Assembly (NCBI RefSeq): GCF_030757795.1
Contig: NZ_JAUQWH010000065.1
Span: forward strand, 1-44,402
DNA: 44,402 bases
Origin: Actinoplanes oryzae
GTDB taxonomy: Bacteria > Actinomycetota > Actinomycetes > Mycobacteriales > Micromonosporaceae
Direction: 5' to 3'
The notes under the pieces were generated by a model. The model worked only from the letters and a program-made list of their open reading frames with translations, did no database searches and had not been told where the DNA came from. Positions within the stretch are counted from its first letter, which is position 1. The number at the start of each line of letters is the position of its first letter. The position numbers and the translations under genes are program-made. Positions 8,050 through 15,617 of the stretch are shown piece after piece.

Positions 8050-8661
8050 TCAGAGGGTCAGCGGCCGCTTGAGCTTGGTCGTTTCGAACAGCAGGTCCTG
8101 GCCGGCGTCGTACGCATCCGCGACGGCTCGGAGCACCACCGTTGCCGCCGCCGCGGCTGCCAGCGTGTCGGGCAGGGACTCCGGATCGGGCTCCTCGCCG
8201 GAGAGCCTGACAGACTCGACCGAGGTCAGCACCTCGACGAGGGCTGCGGCGGTGGCGCTCCGGGCGGTGGACATCCACGCGGCCAGGCGCTCGGCGAGCG
8301 TGGCGGAGGCGGCGAGGCGCTCGTCGAGGCTCTGGTCGGTGCCGCTGAGGTGGTTGGCCAGGCGTTGCCTGGTGCGGTCGTACGCCTCGGCGGCCGGACC
8401 GGACCAGGAGCCGGAACCGGGCAGGGAGCCCGCGATGCCCGCATAGTCGCGGGACTCGCGCCGCAGCCGTTGGGCCGCCTCCTGCAGCTCGGCGGGGCGG
8501 AGCGCCGCGACCGCTTGCACCGCGTCGCCGGGCAGCAGCCGCACGCGACGAATCTGGCGCCACACCTCGTGTCCGGACGGCGCGCCGCCCCACTCAAGCA
8601 TCGCGTCGACGCGGCGCAACAGGGCATCCGTCAGGGGCAGGAGGCGGTCGAGGCTGTCCAT
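8050..8661 (-). CDS. WXG100-like helical protein
   Basis: A 203-residue alanine-rich, predicted all-helical protein. A central W-S-G motif (G-S-W-S-G-P-A-A-E-A-Y) between two helical stretches resembles the WXG turn of WXG100/ESX substrates. The flanking helices hold regular Leu/Ala heptads. It lacks a signal peptide. It is the third gene of an operon, and its ATG overlaps the upstream stop by one base. Position and partners (EspC-like and YbaB-like) argue for a type VII secretion-related role, but no secretion ATPase is nearby. Exact family uncertain. Confidence 0.7.
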   Translation of the reverse strand: MDSLDRLLPLTDALLRRVDAMLEWGGAPSGHEVWRQIRRVRLLPGDAVQAVAALRPAELQEAAQRLRRESRDYAGIAGSLPGSGSWSGPAAEAYDRTRQRLANHLSGTDQSLDERLAASATLAERLAAWMSTARSATAAALVEVLTSVESVRLSGEEPDPESLPDTLAAAAAATVVLRAVADAYDAGQDLLFETTKLKRPLTL

Positions 8662-8981
8662 CAGAATCCCCGGCGGAAGCGATGCGCCACGGCCTCGTCG
8701 GTCGCCGCGTATTCCTCGTCGGTGACACGCACGTCCGTGGCCAGATTGCGCAGACGGGTCGCGGCGTCGGCCGCCTCGAACGATCGGGCGGCGAGAACGG
8801 CGGCGAAGTGCTCACGCATCTCCCGCGCCACTCGCCCCGGCAGGCCTTCGCCCGCCCCGAAGCGCGAGTCACCCGCGCCGAAGGATGCGCGCGTCATCTC
8901 GTACGCCGGAAGCTCCCGCTCGACGGCCGCCAGCTCGCCGACGACATGCTCCAGCTTGTCCAGGATCGACTCCAGCATCAC
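8661..8981 (-). CDS. EspC-like type VII secretion substrate candidate
   Basis: A 106-residue helical protein of the size of EspC/WXG100 proteins. Near the C-terminus, after a long helix (R-L-R-N-L-A-T-D), it carries Y-A-A-T-D. This fits the YxxxD/E signal that directs helical-hairpin proteins to the mycobacterial type VII machinery. No cleavable signal peptide is present. Its ATG overlaps the stop of the YbaB-like gene by four bases (ATGA) and its own stop overlaps the next start, so the three proteins are made together. Likely secreted as a dimer with a neighbour; this is inferred, not shown. Confidence 0.7.
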   Translation of the reverse strand: MMLESILDKLEHVVGELAAVERELPAYEMTRASFGAGDSRFGAGEGLPGRVAREMREHFAAVLAARSFEAADAATRLRNLATDVRVTDEEYAATDEAVAHRFRRGF

Positions 8982-9304
8982 TGCTCACCGAGCACCCGGA
9001 AGCCGTTGAACACCTCGTCGTGCAGCTTCCGCCGGGCCCACTCGGCCGCCTGTGCCGCGTTCGTGACCACTGCCTGCATCTCCCTCGCCACCTCCGGGCC
9101 GGTCCGGTTGTGCAACGAGCCCCGGATCCGCACCTCGGTGATGGTGCCCGTCGCACTGACCAGCAGCTCGATCGAGCCGTCCGGCGACTGCACCGACACG
9201 ACGTGGGCGGCGACCGCCCGTTCGTACTCAGCCCGCAGGGCATCGAGCCGATGGTGCCGCTCGATCGCCTCTTCGATCCACGCCTCGTCGATCTCACGGG
9301 GCAT
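8978..9304 (-). CDS. YbaB/EbfC-family-like protein
   Basis: A 108-residue protein with the layout of YbaB/EbfC proteins. An N-terminal helix is rich in Glu/Arg. A central beta region (V-S-V-Q-S-P-D-G-S-I-E-L-L-V-S-A-T-G-T) leads into I-T-E-V-R-I-R-G. A C-terminal helix carries A-A-E-W-A-R-R-K-L. YbaB proteins bind DNA as nucleoid-associated dimers. In actinobacteria a divergent branch, including EspL-type proteins, is encoded with ESX substrates and may act as a chaperone instead. It heads the operon and has AAGGAG eight bases before its ATG. The DnaA-box cluster at 9387-9425 lies in its upstream region. Confidence 0.75.
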   Translation of the reverse strand: MPREIDEAWIEEAIERHHRLDALRAEYERAVAAHVVSVQSPDGSIELLVSATGTITEVRIRGSLHNRTGPEVAREMQAVVTNAAQAAEWARRKLHDEVFNGFRVLGEQ

Positions 9305-9386
9305 GCGCAGGCTCCTTACCTAGCGTGTCGCAGTTGTTGCGTTACGCAGGGGACGCTACTCGGTCCGATCGCCTCGGCGCATCTCA

Positions 9387-9425
9387 TGTGGACGGAAGCT
9401 GTGGATAACCCGCGCCTGTGGATAA
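9387..9425 (-). promoter_or_regulatory. Cluster of DnaA-box-like sites
   Basis: Two perfect TGTGGATAA sequences (complement of the DnaA box TTATCCACA) lie at 9400-9408 and 9417-9425. A weaker TGTGGACGG precedes them at 9387-9395. All face the same way, in the gap between holB and the YbaB-like gene. They could bind DnaA for regulation or titration. No AT-rich unwinding region or dnaA/dnaN gene is present, so this is not an obvious origin. Confidence 0.6.
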
Positions 9426-9598
9426 CTCGATTCGGCGGCTGCGGATCGGGCTAGGGTTTGCGCCACCTCGGCTTCCACAGCGAGGCGCCCGACGACTACG
9501 ACAGCACGACGACACCGCTGCGAGCCGGGCGGCGACGGCTTCGACAAGCGGATCGTGCGGGACGAGCAAGCAGGCAGAGAGGGAGGTCGACTGTGGAA

Positions 9599-10789
9599 TC
9601 AGCCGCGCCAGAGGCTCAGCATCATGGCCTCCACGGCGATCTTGGGTTTGACGTTCTGGTCGATGGCTTCGCGGCAGGCGAGCACGGCCTCGAGCCGGCG
9701 GAGCGTGCTTTCCGGGGTCCACTTCCCGGCGGCGGCCGAGCTCTGGGAGGCGGTGTCGGTGTGCACCACGCCGACCGGGGCGCGCATCGAGGTGACCAGC
9801 ACGTCGCGGTAGAAGGCGGCCAGGTCGACGAGGGCCCTGTCGAGGGCGTCCCGCTGGGCACGCGTGAGCCGGGACTTCTGCCGCTTCTCCAGCTCCTTGA
9901 GCTGGCCGGCGGCGCCGCGCATGGCTCCGGCGGCGCCACGGCCGGTGCCGCCCGCGCCGAGGGCCTGCTCGAGGGCGGCGCGCTCGGAGGTGACGGTGTC
10001 GGCCGATGCGGCGGCGGCCTCGGCCTCGGCGGCCTCGATCAGCGCGGAGGCGGCGTCGAAGCAGGCGCCCACACCGGTGAGCCGGCGCGGGACGGTGAGG
10101 ACCGCTTCGCGGCGGGCACGGGCGTCGGGGTCGTTGGCGAGCCGCTTGGCCCGGCCGACGTGGCCCTGCGCGGCCGCGGCGGCCCACGCGGCGAGGTCGG
10201 GCGCGATGCCGTCGCGGCGGACGAGCACTTCGGCGACGGCCTCGGCCGGAGGCTGCCGCAGGGCGACCACCCGGCAGCGCGAGCGGATGGTCACCGAGAT
10301 GTCGTCGGGGTGCGTCGACGGGGTGCAGAGCAGGAAGACCGTGCGGGGCGGGGGCTCCTCGATCGCCTTGAGCAGGGCATTGCCCGCGGCCTCGGTGAGC
10401 CGGTCGGCGTCCTCGATCACGACGGCCTGCCAGCGGCCGCCGGACGGGGCGCTGGCCGCCCGCAGCACCAGGGCGCGCATCTCGCTGACGCTGATGGACA
10501 GGCCCTCGGGCACCACGAAGCGCACATCGGCGTGGGTGCCGCCCAGGGCCGTGCGGCAGCCGTGGCACTCGCCGCATCCCGCGCCGTCGCGCTCGCACTG
10601 CAGGGCGGCGGCGAAGGCCCGCGCCGCCACCGAGCGACCGGAGCCGGGCGGGCCCGTGAAGATCCACGCGTGGGTCATCGCCCCGCTGCCGGCGACGTCA
10701 CCGGCCACGATGCGGGCGGCGGCCGCGGCGGCCCGGCTCAGCGTCGCGACGGCCTCGTCCTGCCCGACCAGCTCGGCGAAGACACTCAT
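9599..10789 (-). CDS. holB: DNA polymerase III delta' subunit
   Basis: A 396-residue clamp-loader subunit. The start M-S-V-F-A-E-L-V-G-Q at 10789 matches the family opening; upstream residues would overlap the tmk tail. It has a P-loop variant T-G-P-P-G-S-G-R-S (about 45-53) with Arg in place of the usual Lys, and zinc-ligand cysteines C65, C72, C75 and C78. I-E-D-A-D-R-L-T and N-A-L-L-K-A-I-E-E-P-P follow, then the S-R-C-R sensor/arginine region. The C-terminal third holds an Ala-rich insert (about 275-310). It acts with delta and tau/gamma to load the sliding clamp. It is 19 bp behind the tmk fusion gene, almost certainly co-transcribed. Confidence 0.95.
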   Translation of the reverse strand: MSVFAELVGQDEAVATLSRAAAAAARIVAGDVAGSGAMTHAWIFTGPPGSGRSVAARAFAAALQCERDGAGCGECHGCRTALGGTHADVRFVVPEGLSISVSEMRALVLRAASAPSGGRWQAVVIEDADRLTEAAGNALLKAIEEPPPRTVFLLCTPSTHPDDISVTIRSRCRVVALRQPPAEAVAEVLVRRDGIAPDLAAWAAAAAQGHVGRAKRLANDPDARARREAVLTVPRRLTGVGACFDAASALIEAAEAEAAAASADTVTSERAALEQALGAGGTGRGAAGAMRGAAGQLKELEKRQKSRLTRAQRDALDRALVDLAAFYRDVLVTSMRAPVGVVHTDTASQSSAAAGKWTPESTLRRLEAVLACREAIDQNVKPKIAVEAMMLSLWRG

Positions 10790-10808
10790 GCGGTCAATTC
10801 TCGCTCGC

Positions 10809-13451
10809 TCACCGGCGCTCGCCCACCGGGCCCTCGCCGGCGGACCCGTCGTCCCCATCGGCCCGGGCGCGGTTGCCGGTCAGGTCTTCGAGCACTTCGA
10901 GCGGCGCCTCCTCCTCGGCTGCCTTGCCCGGGTGCGCAGCCCGCTCCTTCGCCGCAGCCTGGTCCGGCTCGGCCGACGTGGCCGGGATCACCTGCGTGGC
11001 ATCGGCGCGCGGCAACGCGACGGTCGCGTCGGCGGGCTCCGGCAGCCTCGTCGTGGCATCGACCGAGGAGCGCGCCAGCGAGCCCGTGGCATCAGCCGAG
11101 GGCGGCAAAGAGACCGTGGCATCAGCCGAAGGAGGCAACGACACCGTGGCATCAGCCGAGGGCGGCAACGCAACCGTGGCATCAACCGTCGGCGGCAACG
11201 CGATCGTGGCGTCAGGAGAGGAAGGCTGCGCGGACCGAGGGGGCCGTGTCCCGGCGGGCAGGATCACCGCAGTCTCATCGGGCGCACGACCGGCCCGCAC
11301 CACCACGGTCTCATCGGGCGAAGCAGAACCCGGCGCGGCGGGCGACGTGAGGTCCGGCGCGGTCAGGTCGGGGCCGGGCGGCAGATCCGTCGAGGCCGGC
11401 GCCGGGTGGCTGTCGTCGCCCGCCGTCAGCAGGCCGTTGACCCGGGCGGCCACGACCTCGGCGATCTCGCCCATCGGCCGGGCCGCGTCCAGGACCAGGT
11501 ACCGCTTGGGGTCGGCCGAGGCGAGGTCGAGGAAGGCGTACCGGACCCGCTCGTGGAACGACCGGGACTCGCTCTCCAGCCGGTCCTGCCCTTCGCCGCG
11601 GTCGTCGACGCGGCCCAGGCCCACGGTCGGGTCGACGTCGAGCAGCACGACGAGGTCGGGCTTGAGGCCGCCGGTCGCCCACGACGACAGCCAGGAGATC
11701 TCCTGGACCGGCAGGGTGCGGCCGGCGCCCTGGTACGCCAGCGAGGAGTCCACGTACCGGTCGCTGATGACGACGGCGCCGCGGGCGAGGGCCGGGCGGA
11801 CGACGGTGGCGACGTGGTGAGCGCGGTCGGCGGCGTACAAGAGCGCTTCCGCCCGTGGGGAGGGGGCGCCGTCGGCGGAGTGGGAGAGGACGAGGCTGCG
11901 GATGCGGGCGCCGACGTCGGTGGCTCCGGGCTCGCGCGTGACGACGACGTCGTTGCCGGCGGCGATCAGGCTTTCGGAGAGGCGGGTGACCTGGGTCGAC
12001 TTGCCGGCGCCCTCGCCTCCTTCGAAGACGACGAAGATGCCCGTACGGGTGAAGGGCTCGGCCGCCGACAGCGGGCGGCCGCGGACTGCTCCCCACAGGT
12101 CGGCGAGGACCGGGACGCCCTTTTTGTCGTCCATCTGGCGGAAGGCGGCGATGCCGGACCAGATGCCGACGGCACCGGCGACGAGCAGCAGGACGCGCGT
12201 AGACGAGAGGTCGAAGGAGAGGGCGCCGGAGCCGATGCGGCGGGAGCCGCCGAGGCCGGTCAGGACGCCGGCGATCGAGATGGCGGCGAGCAGGACGAGA
12301 CGGGCGCCGATCTGGACGACGGCGAAGACCCGGCCGCGCACCTCGTCGTCGACCTGGCCGCCGAGCAGCGTGACGCCCGCGAGGAACGCCATGCCGGCGC
12401 CCATGCCGACGAAGACCGCGCCGAAGAGCGCCATCGAGAGGTGGAAGGCGACGGACAGGAAGGCGACGGCGCCGCTGGCCAGGACGAGGCTGATGCCGAA
12501 CCAGCGCCGGCGCGACAGCTCCTTGACGATCGTGGGGCCGAGGCCGATGCCGATCGCGAGCCCGATGAAGAGGGTGCCGAAGAGCAGGTAGAAGGCCGCG
12601 TCGCCGGCGCCGAGCGAGCTGGTGAAGAAGCGCGCCGTGCCGATGACCACGCCGGCGCCGGCAAAGGCTCCGAAGATGCCGAGGACGAGGCCGCGGACGA
12701 ACGGGGTGCGGCCGATGTACTGCCAACCCTCGCGGAACTGCCGCCAGATGCTCTGCTCGGCGTTGCGCTCCTTGCGCTCCCGGCTGCCCTCGCTGATCTC
12801 CTTGATGCCGAAGAAGACGACGGCTGCCGTGGCGGCACGGGAGAAGGCGTTGATCCACAGGGCCAGCTGGACGGGCTCGGCCCAGTCGGGCAGGCCCCCG
12901 ATGGGGCCGCGGACCACGCCGTCGAGGGCGGCGAGCACGAGGGCCGCCAGGATAGGCGTGATGCCGTATGTCGAGATCAGGCTGAGCTGGTTGGACGCCT
13001 CGAGCCGGCCGCGCGGGATGAGGTTGGGCACCGCCGCTTCCTTGGCGGGGATCCACATCATGGTGATCGTCTCGCCGAGGAAGGTGGCGATGACCGCCCA
13101 CGTGACGGTGAGGCCGCCGGAGTCGCTGATCAGGGCGACGAGCGGGATGGACCCGTACACCAGGAAGCGCAGGATGTCGCAGATGACCATGGTGTAGCGG
13201 CGGTCCCAGCGGTCCGCCATGACGCCGGCGACGGGGCCGAGGAGCAACCCCGGCAGCAGGCGGATGGCGATTGTGCTGCTGAACGCGCTGCCCTGCGCGA
13301 CGCTGCCGCTGACCTGCTGCGACGCGAAGAGCGCGGTGGCCAGGGTGCCGATCCAGTCGCCGAACGACGCCGCGCTGAGCACCAGCCACAGCCGCCGGAA
13401 GGGCCGGATGCGCAGCACTGCCCGCAGGGCCGCGATCCCCGAAAGGTCCAC
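10809..13451 (-). CDS. tmk: MFS transporter-dTMP kinase fusion
   Basis: An 880-residue fusion. Residues about 15-440 are a major facilitator domain with about 12 hydrophobic segments and the G-V-M-A-D-R-W-D-R-R loop between helices 2 and 3. Residues about 471-675 are thymidylate kinase: P-loop G-G-E-G-A-G-K-S-T (478-486), T-R-E-P-G (506-510), S-D-R-Y-V-D-S-S (563-570) and the lid R-L-E-S-E. The kinase makes dTDP from dTMP; the transporter's cargo is unknown. The last about 200 residues are low complexity and include a ten-residue D-A-T-V-x-L-P-P-S-A repeat. This fusion recurs in Micromonosporaceae. Start is GTG 13451. Confidence 0.92.
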   Translation of the reverse strand: MDLSGIAALRAVLRIRPFRRLWLVLSAASFGDWIGTLATALFASQQVSGSVAQGSAFSSTIAIRLLPGLLLGPVAGVMADRWDRRYTMVICDILRFLVYGSIPLVALISDSGGLTVTWAVIATFLGETITMMWIPAKEAAVPNLIPRGRLEASNQLSLISTYGITPILAALVLAALDGVVRGPIGGLPDWAEPVQLALWINAFSRAATAAVVFFGIKEISEGSRERKERNAEQSIWRQFREGWQYIGRTPFVRGLVLGIFGAFAGAGVVIGTARFFTSSLGAGDAAFYLLFGTLFIGLAIGIGLGPTIVKELSRRRWFGISLVLASGAVAFLSVAFHLSMALFGAVFVGMGAGMAFLAGVTLLGGQVDDEVRGRVFAVVQIGARLVLLAAISIAGVLTGLGGSRRIGSGALSFDLSSTRVLLLVAGAVGIWSGIAAFRQMDDKKGVPVLADLWGAVRGRPLSAAEPFTRTGIFVVFEGGEGAGKSTQVTRLSESLIAAGNDVVVTREPGATDVGARIRSLVLSHSADGAPSPRAEALLYAADRAHHVATVVRPALARGAVVISDRYVDSSLAYQGAGRTLPVQEISWLSSWATGGLKPDLVVLLDVDPTVGLGRVDDRGEGQDRLESESRSFHERVRYAFLDLASADPKRYLVLDAARPMGEIAEVVAARVNGLLTAGDDSHPAPASTDLPPGPDLTAPDLTSPAAPGSASPDETVVVRAGRAPDETAVILPAGTRPPRSAQPSSPDATIALPPTVDATVALPPSADATVSLPPSADATVSLPPSADATGSLARSSVDATTRLPEPADATVALPRADATQVIPATSAEPDQAAAKERAAHPGKAAEEEAPLEVLEDLTGNRARADGDDGSAGEGPVGERR
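11053..11215 (-). repeat. 30-bp coding repeat in the Tmk tail
   Basis: CGTGGCATC(A)-type units recur at 11085, 11115, 11145, 11175 and 11205, exactly 30 bp apart. A diverged copy starts at 11053. On the coding strand each unit gives a ten-residue D-A-T-V-S-L-P-P-S-A motif. Further diverged D-A-T motifs continue toward 10990. Confidence 0.8.
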
Positions 13452-13637
13452 CGGCCCGGCGTCCTGCCGCGCCGAGCTCGTCTCGGTGTCGATGACCGTA
13501 CCTCCCGCTGCGCGAAGCGCGTTGTCGCTGCCCGAAGCACTCTAACGGGCCTGCGCAGCAAGCCGGGTCGCGCACGATCGGGTGGTGCCCAAGATGAAGG
13601 TGTTTCGTCTTTGTCGATATGCCGATAGGTTGCAGTC

Positions 13638-14843
13638 GTGATCGCCGAACGTATGGCACTGCGCCAGCGCCTCGACCGTGCCACCGAGAAGCTCGAGAGC
13701 CCGGTGGCAGTGGTCGACCTGACCGCGTTCGACGCCAATGCCGCCGCGCTGACGGCCCGGGCGGCCGGCAAGCCGATCCGGGTGGCCAGCAAGTCCGTCC
13801 GCGTCCGGGCCCTGCTGGAACGGGTGCTGCGCCGCGACGGCTGGTCCGGCGTCATGGCCTACACGCTGCCCGAGGCGATCTGGCTCGTCCGGCAAGGGGT
13901 GAGCGACGACGTCCTGGTCGGCTATCCGACCGCGGACCGCACCGCCCTCGCCGAGCTGGCCGCCGACCCGGCCCTGGCGGCCGCCGTGACGCTGATGGTG
14001 GACAGCGTCGACCATCTCGACTTCATCGACTCCGCCATCGCCCCCCAGCACCGCCCCGAGCTGCGCGTCTGCCTGGAGCTGGACGCGTCCTGGCGACCCG
14101 TGGGCCCGTTGCACGTGGGCGTGCGGCGCTCACCCGTCCACACCGCGCGGGAGGCCGGGGAGATCGCCCGGCAGCTGGTCGCGCGTCCGGGATTCACGCT
14201 CGCCGGGATGATGGCGTACGAGGCGCACATCGCCGGCGTCGGCGACCTGCCCCCGGGTCAGGCCCTGCGCGGCAGGGTGATCCGGCAGATGCAGCGCATG
14301 TCGTACCCGGAGCTGCTCGAACGCCGGGCAGCAGCGGTCCGCGCGGTGCGCGAGCACGCCGAGCTCGAGTTCGTGAACGGCGGCGGCACCGGCAGCGTCG
14401 CGGCCACGGCGGCCGACGGCTCCGTCACCGAGGTCGCCGCGGGATCCGGCCTGTTCGGGCCGACGCTGTTCGACGCCTACCGGGCGTGGCGGCCCACCCC
14501 GGCGGCGTTCTTCGGCCTGTCGGTGGTCCGGCGGCCCGCGCCCGGCATCGCCACGGTGCTCGGCGGCGGCTGGATCGCCTCCGGGCAGACCGGTCCGTCC
14601 CGGCAGCCGATGCCCTGGCTGCCCGAGGGCCTCAGGTTCAAGGCCGACGAGGGCGCCGGCGAGGTGCAGACGCCCCTCATCGGCCCGGCAGCCGAGCAAC
14701 TGCGCCCCGGCGACCGGGTCTGGTTCCGTCACGCCAAGGCCGGCGAGCTGTGCGAGCACGTCAACGAGGTGCACCTCGTCGACGGCGACACAGCGGCGCC
14801 GACCCCGACCTACCGCGGAGAGGGGTATGCGTTCCTCGGCTAG
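13638..14843 (+). CDS. D-threonine aldolase/amino-acid deaminase-like PLP enzyme
   Basis: A 401-residue fold-III PLP enzyme of the alanine-racemase N-domain type. The probable PLP lysine is K52 in R-V-A-S-K-S-V-R. Other family blocks are M-A-Y-E-A-H-I-A-G, the phosphate-binding N-G-G-G-T-G-S and E-V-A-A-G-S-G-L. The C-terminal H-A-K-A-G-E-L-C-E-H-V supplies the metal-site histidine and cysteine seen in D-threonine aldolase and D-serine dehydratase relatives. It probably cleaves or deaminates a D- or beta-hydroxy amino acid. The GTG at 13638 is used here; ATG 13653 is an alternative. It converges with a TetR gene across a 7-bp gap, with a sugar-lactone oxidase gene beyond. Confidence 0.82.
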   Translation: MIAERMALRQRLDRATEKLESPVAVVDLTAFDANAAALTARAAGKPIRVASKSVRVRALLERVLRRDGWSGVMAYTLPEAIWLVRQGVSDDVLVGYPTADRTALAELAADPALAAAVTLMVDSVDHLDFIDSAIAPQHRPELRVCLELDASWRPVGPLHVGVRRSPVHTAREAGEIARQLVARPGFTLAGMMAYEAHIAGVGDLPPGQALRGRVIRQMQRMSYPELLERRAAAVRAVREHAELEFVNGGGTGSVAATAADGSVTEVAAGSGLFGPTLFDAYRAWRPTPAAFFGLSVVRRPAPGIATVLGGGWIASGQTGPSRQPMPWLPEGLRFKADEGAGEVQTPLIGPAAEQLRPGDRVWFRHAKAGELCEHVNEVHLVDGDTAAPTPTYRGEGYAFLG

Positions 14844-14850
14844 AAGAGCG

Positions 14851-15480
14851 TCACGCCGGCACGTGCCGGTGCAGATACTCGCGGATCAGCGCCTTGGCCT
14901 CGGTGAGGACGGCCTCGTCGCCGGTGACGTCGCGGCGGAACGCGAGCTTGATCAGCGCGTCCGCCGACTCGACCGCGATCAGCAGCGCGAAGCGCAGCCG
15001 CTCCGGCTCCGCCAGCTGGAACTGCTCGACCAGCAGCTCGGCCAGCCGGTCGCCGATGACCGCGTTGTTGTCGCGCTCGGCGTCGAGCAGGTGCAGGTCG
15101 ACGACGTCACCGAAGTGCAGCGTGCGGAAGCCCGGCACGCTGCGGTGCATGTGAATGTAGGCGTCGATCGCCGCGTCGACGCCGTCCCACCAGTGGGCGA
15201 AGGTCTCGTTGGCGAAGCGCGCGGACAGGCTCTGCAGATACGCATCCATGTTGCGCATCGCGAGGGCCTGGACGATGGCCCGCTTGTCCGGGAAGAACTG
15301 GTACACGGAGCCGATGGCTACCTCGGCCCGCTCGGCCAGCAGGGTGGTGGTCAGGCCCTCGTACCCGACCTCGTCCACCAGCTCGGCGCAGGCGTCGAGC
15401 ATGCGCTGGACCCGGGCAACGCTTCTGCCCTGCACCGGAACCCGCCGCAGCGGACCGGTGGTGACGGTTGGTGTCGACAC
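14851..15480 (-). CDS. TetR-family regulator
   Basis: A 209-residue TetR repressor. The DNA-binding domain is at about 20-70: M-L-D-A-C-A-E-L-V, Y-E-G-L-T-T-T-L-L-A-E-R-A and the recognition helix G-S-V-Y-Q-F-F-P-D-K. The ligand domain is all helical. The GTG start at 15480 follows GGGAG nine bases upstream; a longer frame to 15636 crosses the divergent promoter region and is rejected. It is divergent from the lactone oxidase gene and probably represses that gene and itself. The ligand is unknown. Confidence 0.9.
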   Translation of the reverse strand: MSTPTVTTGPLRRVPVQGRSVARVQRMLDACAELVDEVGYEGLTTTLLAERAEVAIGSVYQFFPDKRAIVQALAMRNMDAYLQSLSARFANETFAHWWDGVDAAIDAYIHMHRSVPGFRTLHFGDVVDLHLLDAERDNNAVIGDRLAELLVEQFQLAEPERLRFALLIAVESADALIKLAFRRDVTGDEAVLTEAKALIREYLHRHVPA

Positions 15481-15495
15481 GCGTCGCCACTCCCT

Positions 15496-15530
15496 CTCAG
15501 CAGTGATAATCGGAACGTTACTCGGATCAA
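15496..15530 (-). promoter_or_regulatory. Candidate TetR-gene promoter and operator
   Basis: On the minus strand TTGATC (15530-15525) and TATCAC (15508-15503) are separated by 16 bp, leading to a start near 15496. The spacer holds the palindrome AACGTT. On the opposite strand GATAAT (15504-15509) could be the -10 of the divergent oxidase promoter. One repressor site could thus cover both promoters. Confidence 0.4.
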
Positions 15531-15617
15531 CGAGCGAGAAGCATCGACGGGACGCCGTGGACGGCGAGCTTTCCCGGTTTTGTGCGACTGTGCGCTCCGC
15601 GGGAGGACAAGGCGGAA

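Noticed and set aside
6065..8593. 842-codon minus-strand frame opposite the LPITG protein
   Set aside because: Arg/Gly-rich composition without domains. It covers the surface-protein gene antisense and the WXG-like gene out of frame, and lacks a ribosome site.
9387..9425. Chromosomal replication origin
   Set aside because: Only two good DnaA boxes, no AT-rich unwinding region and no dnaA, dnaN or gyrase genes.
9864..13628. 1254-codon plus-strand frame over holB and tmk
   Set aside because: Mirror of two well-supported genes on the other strand, with Arg/Ala/Asp-rich composition typical of antisense GC-rich DNA.
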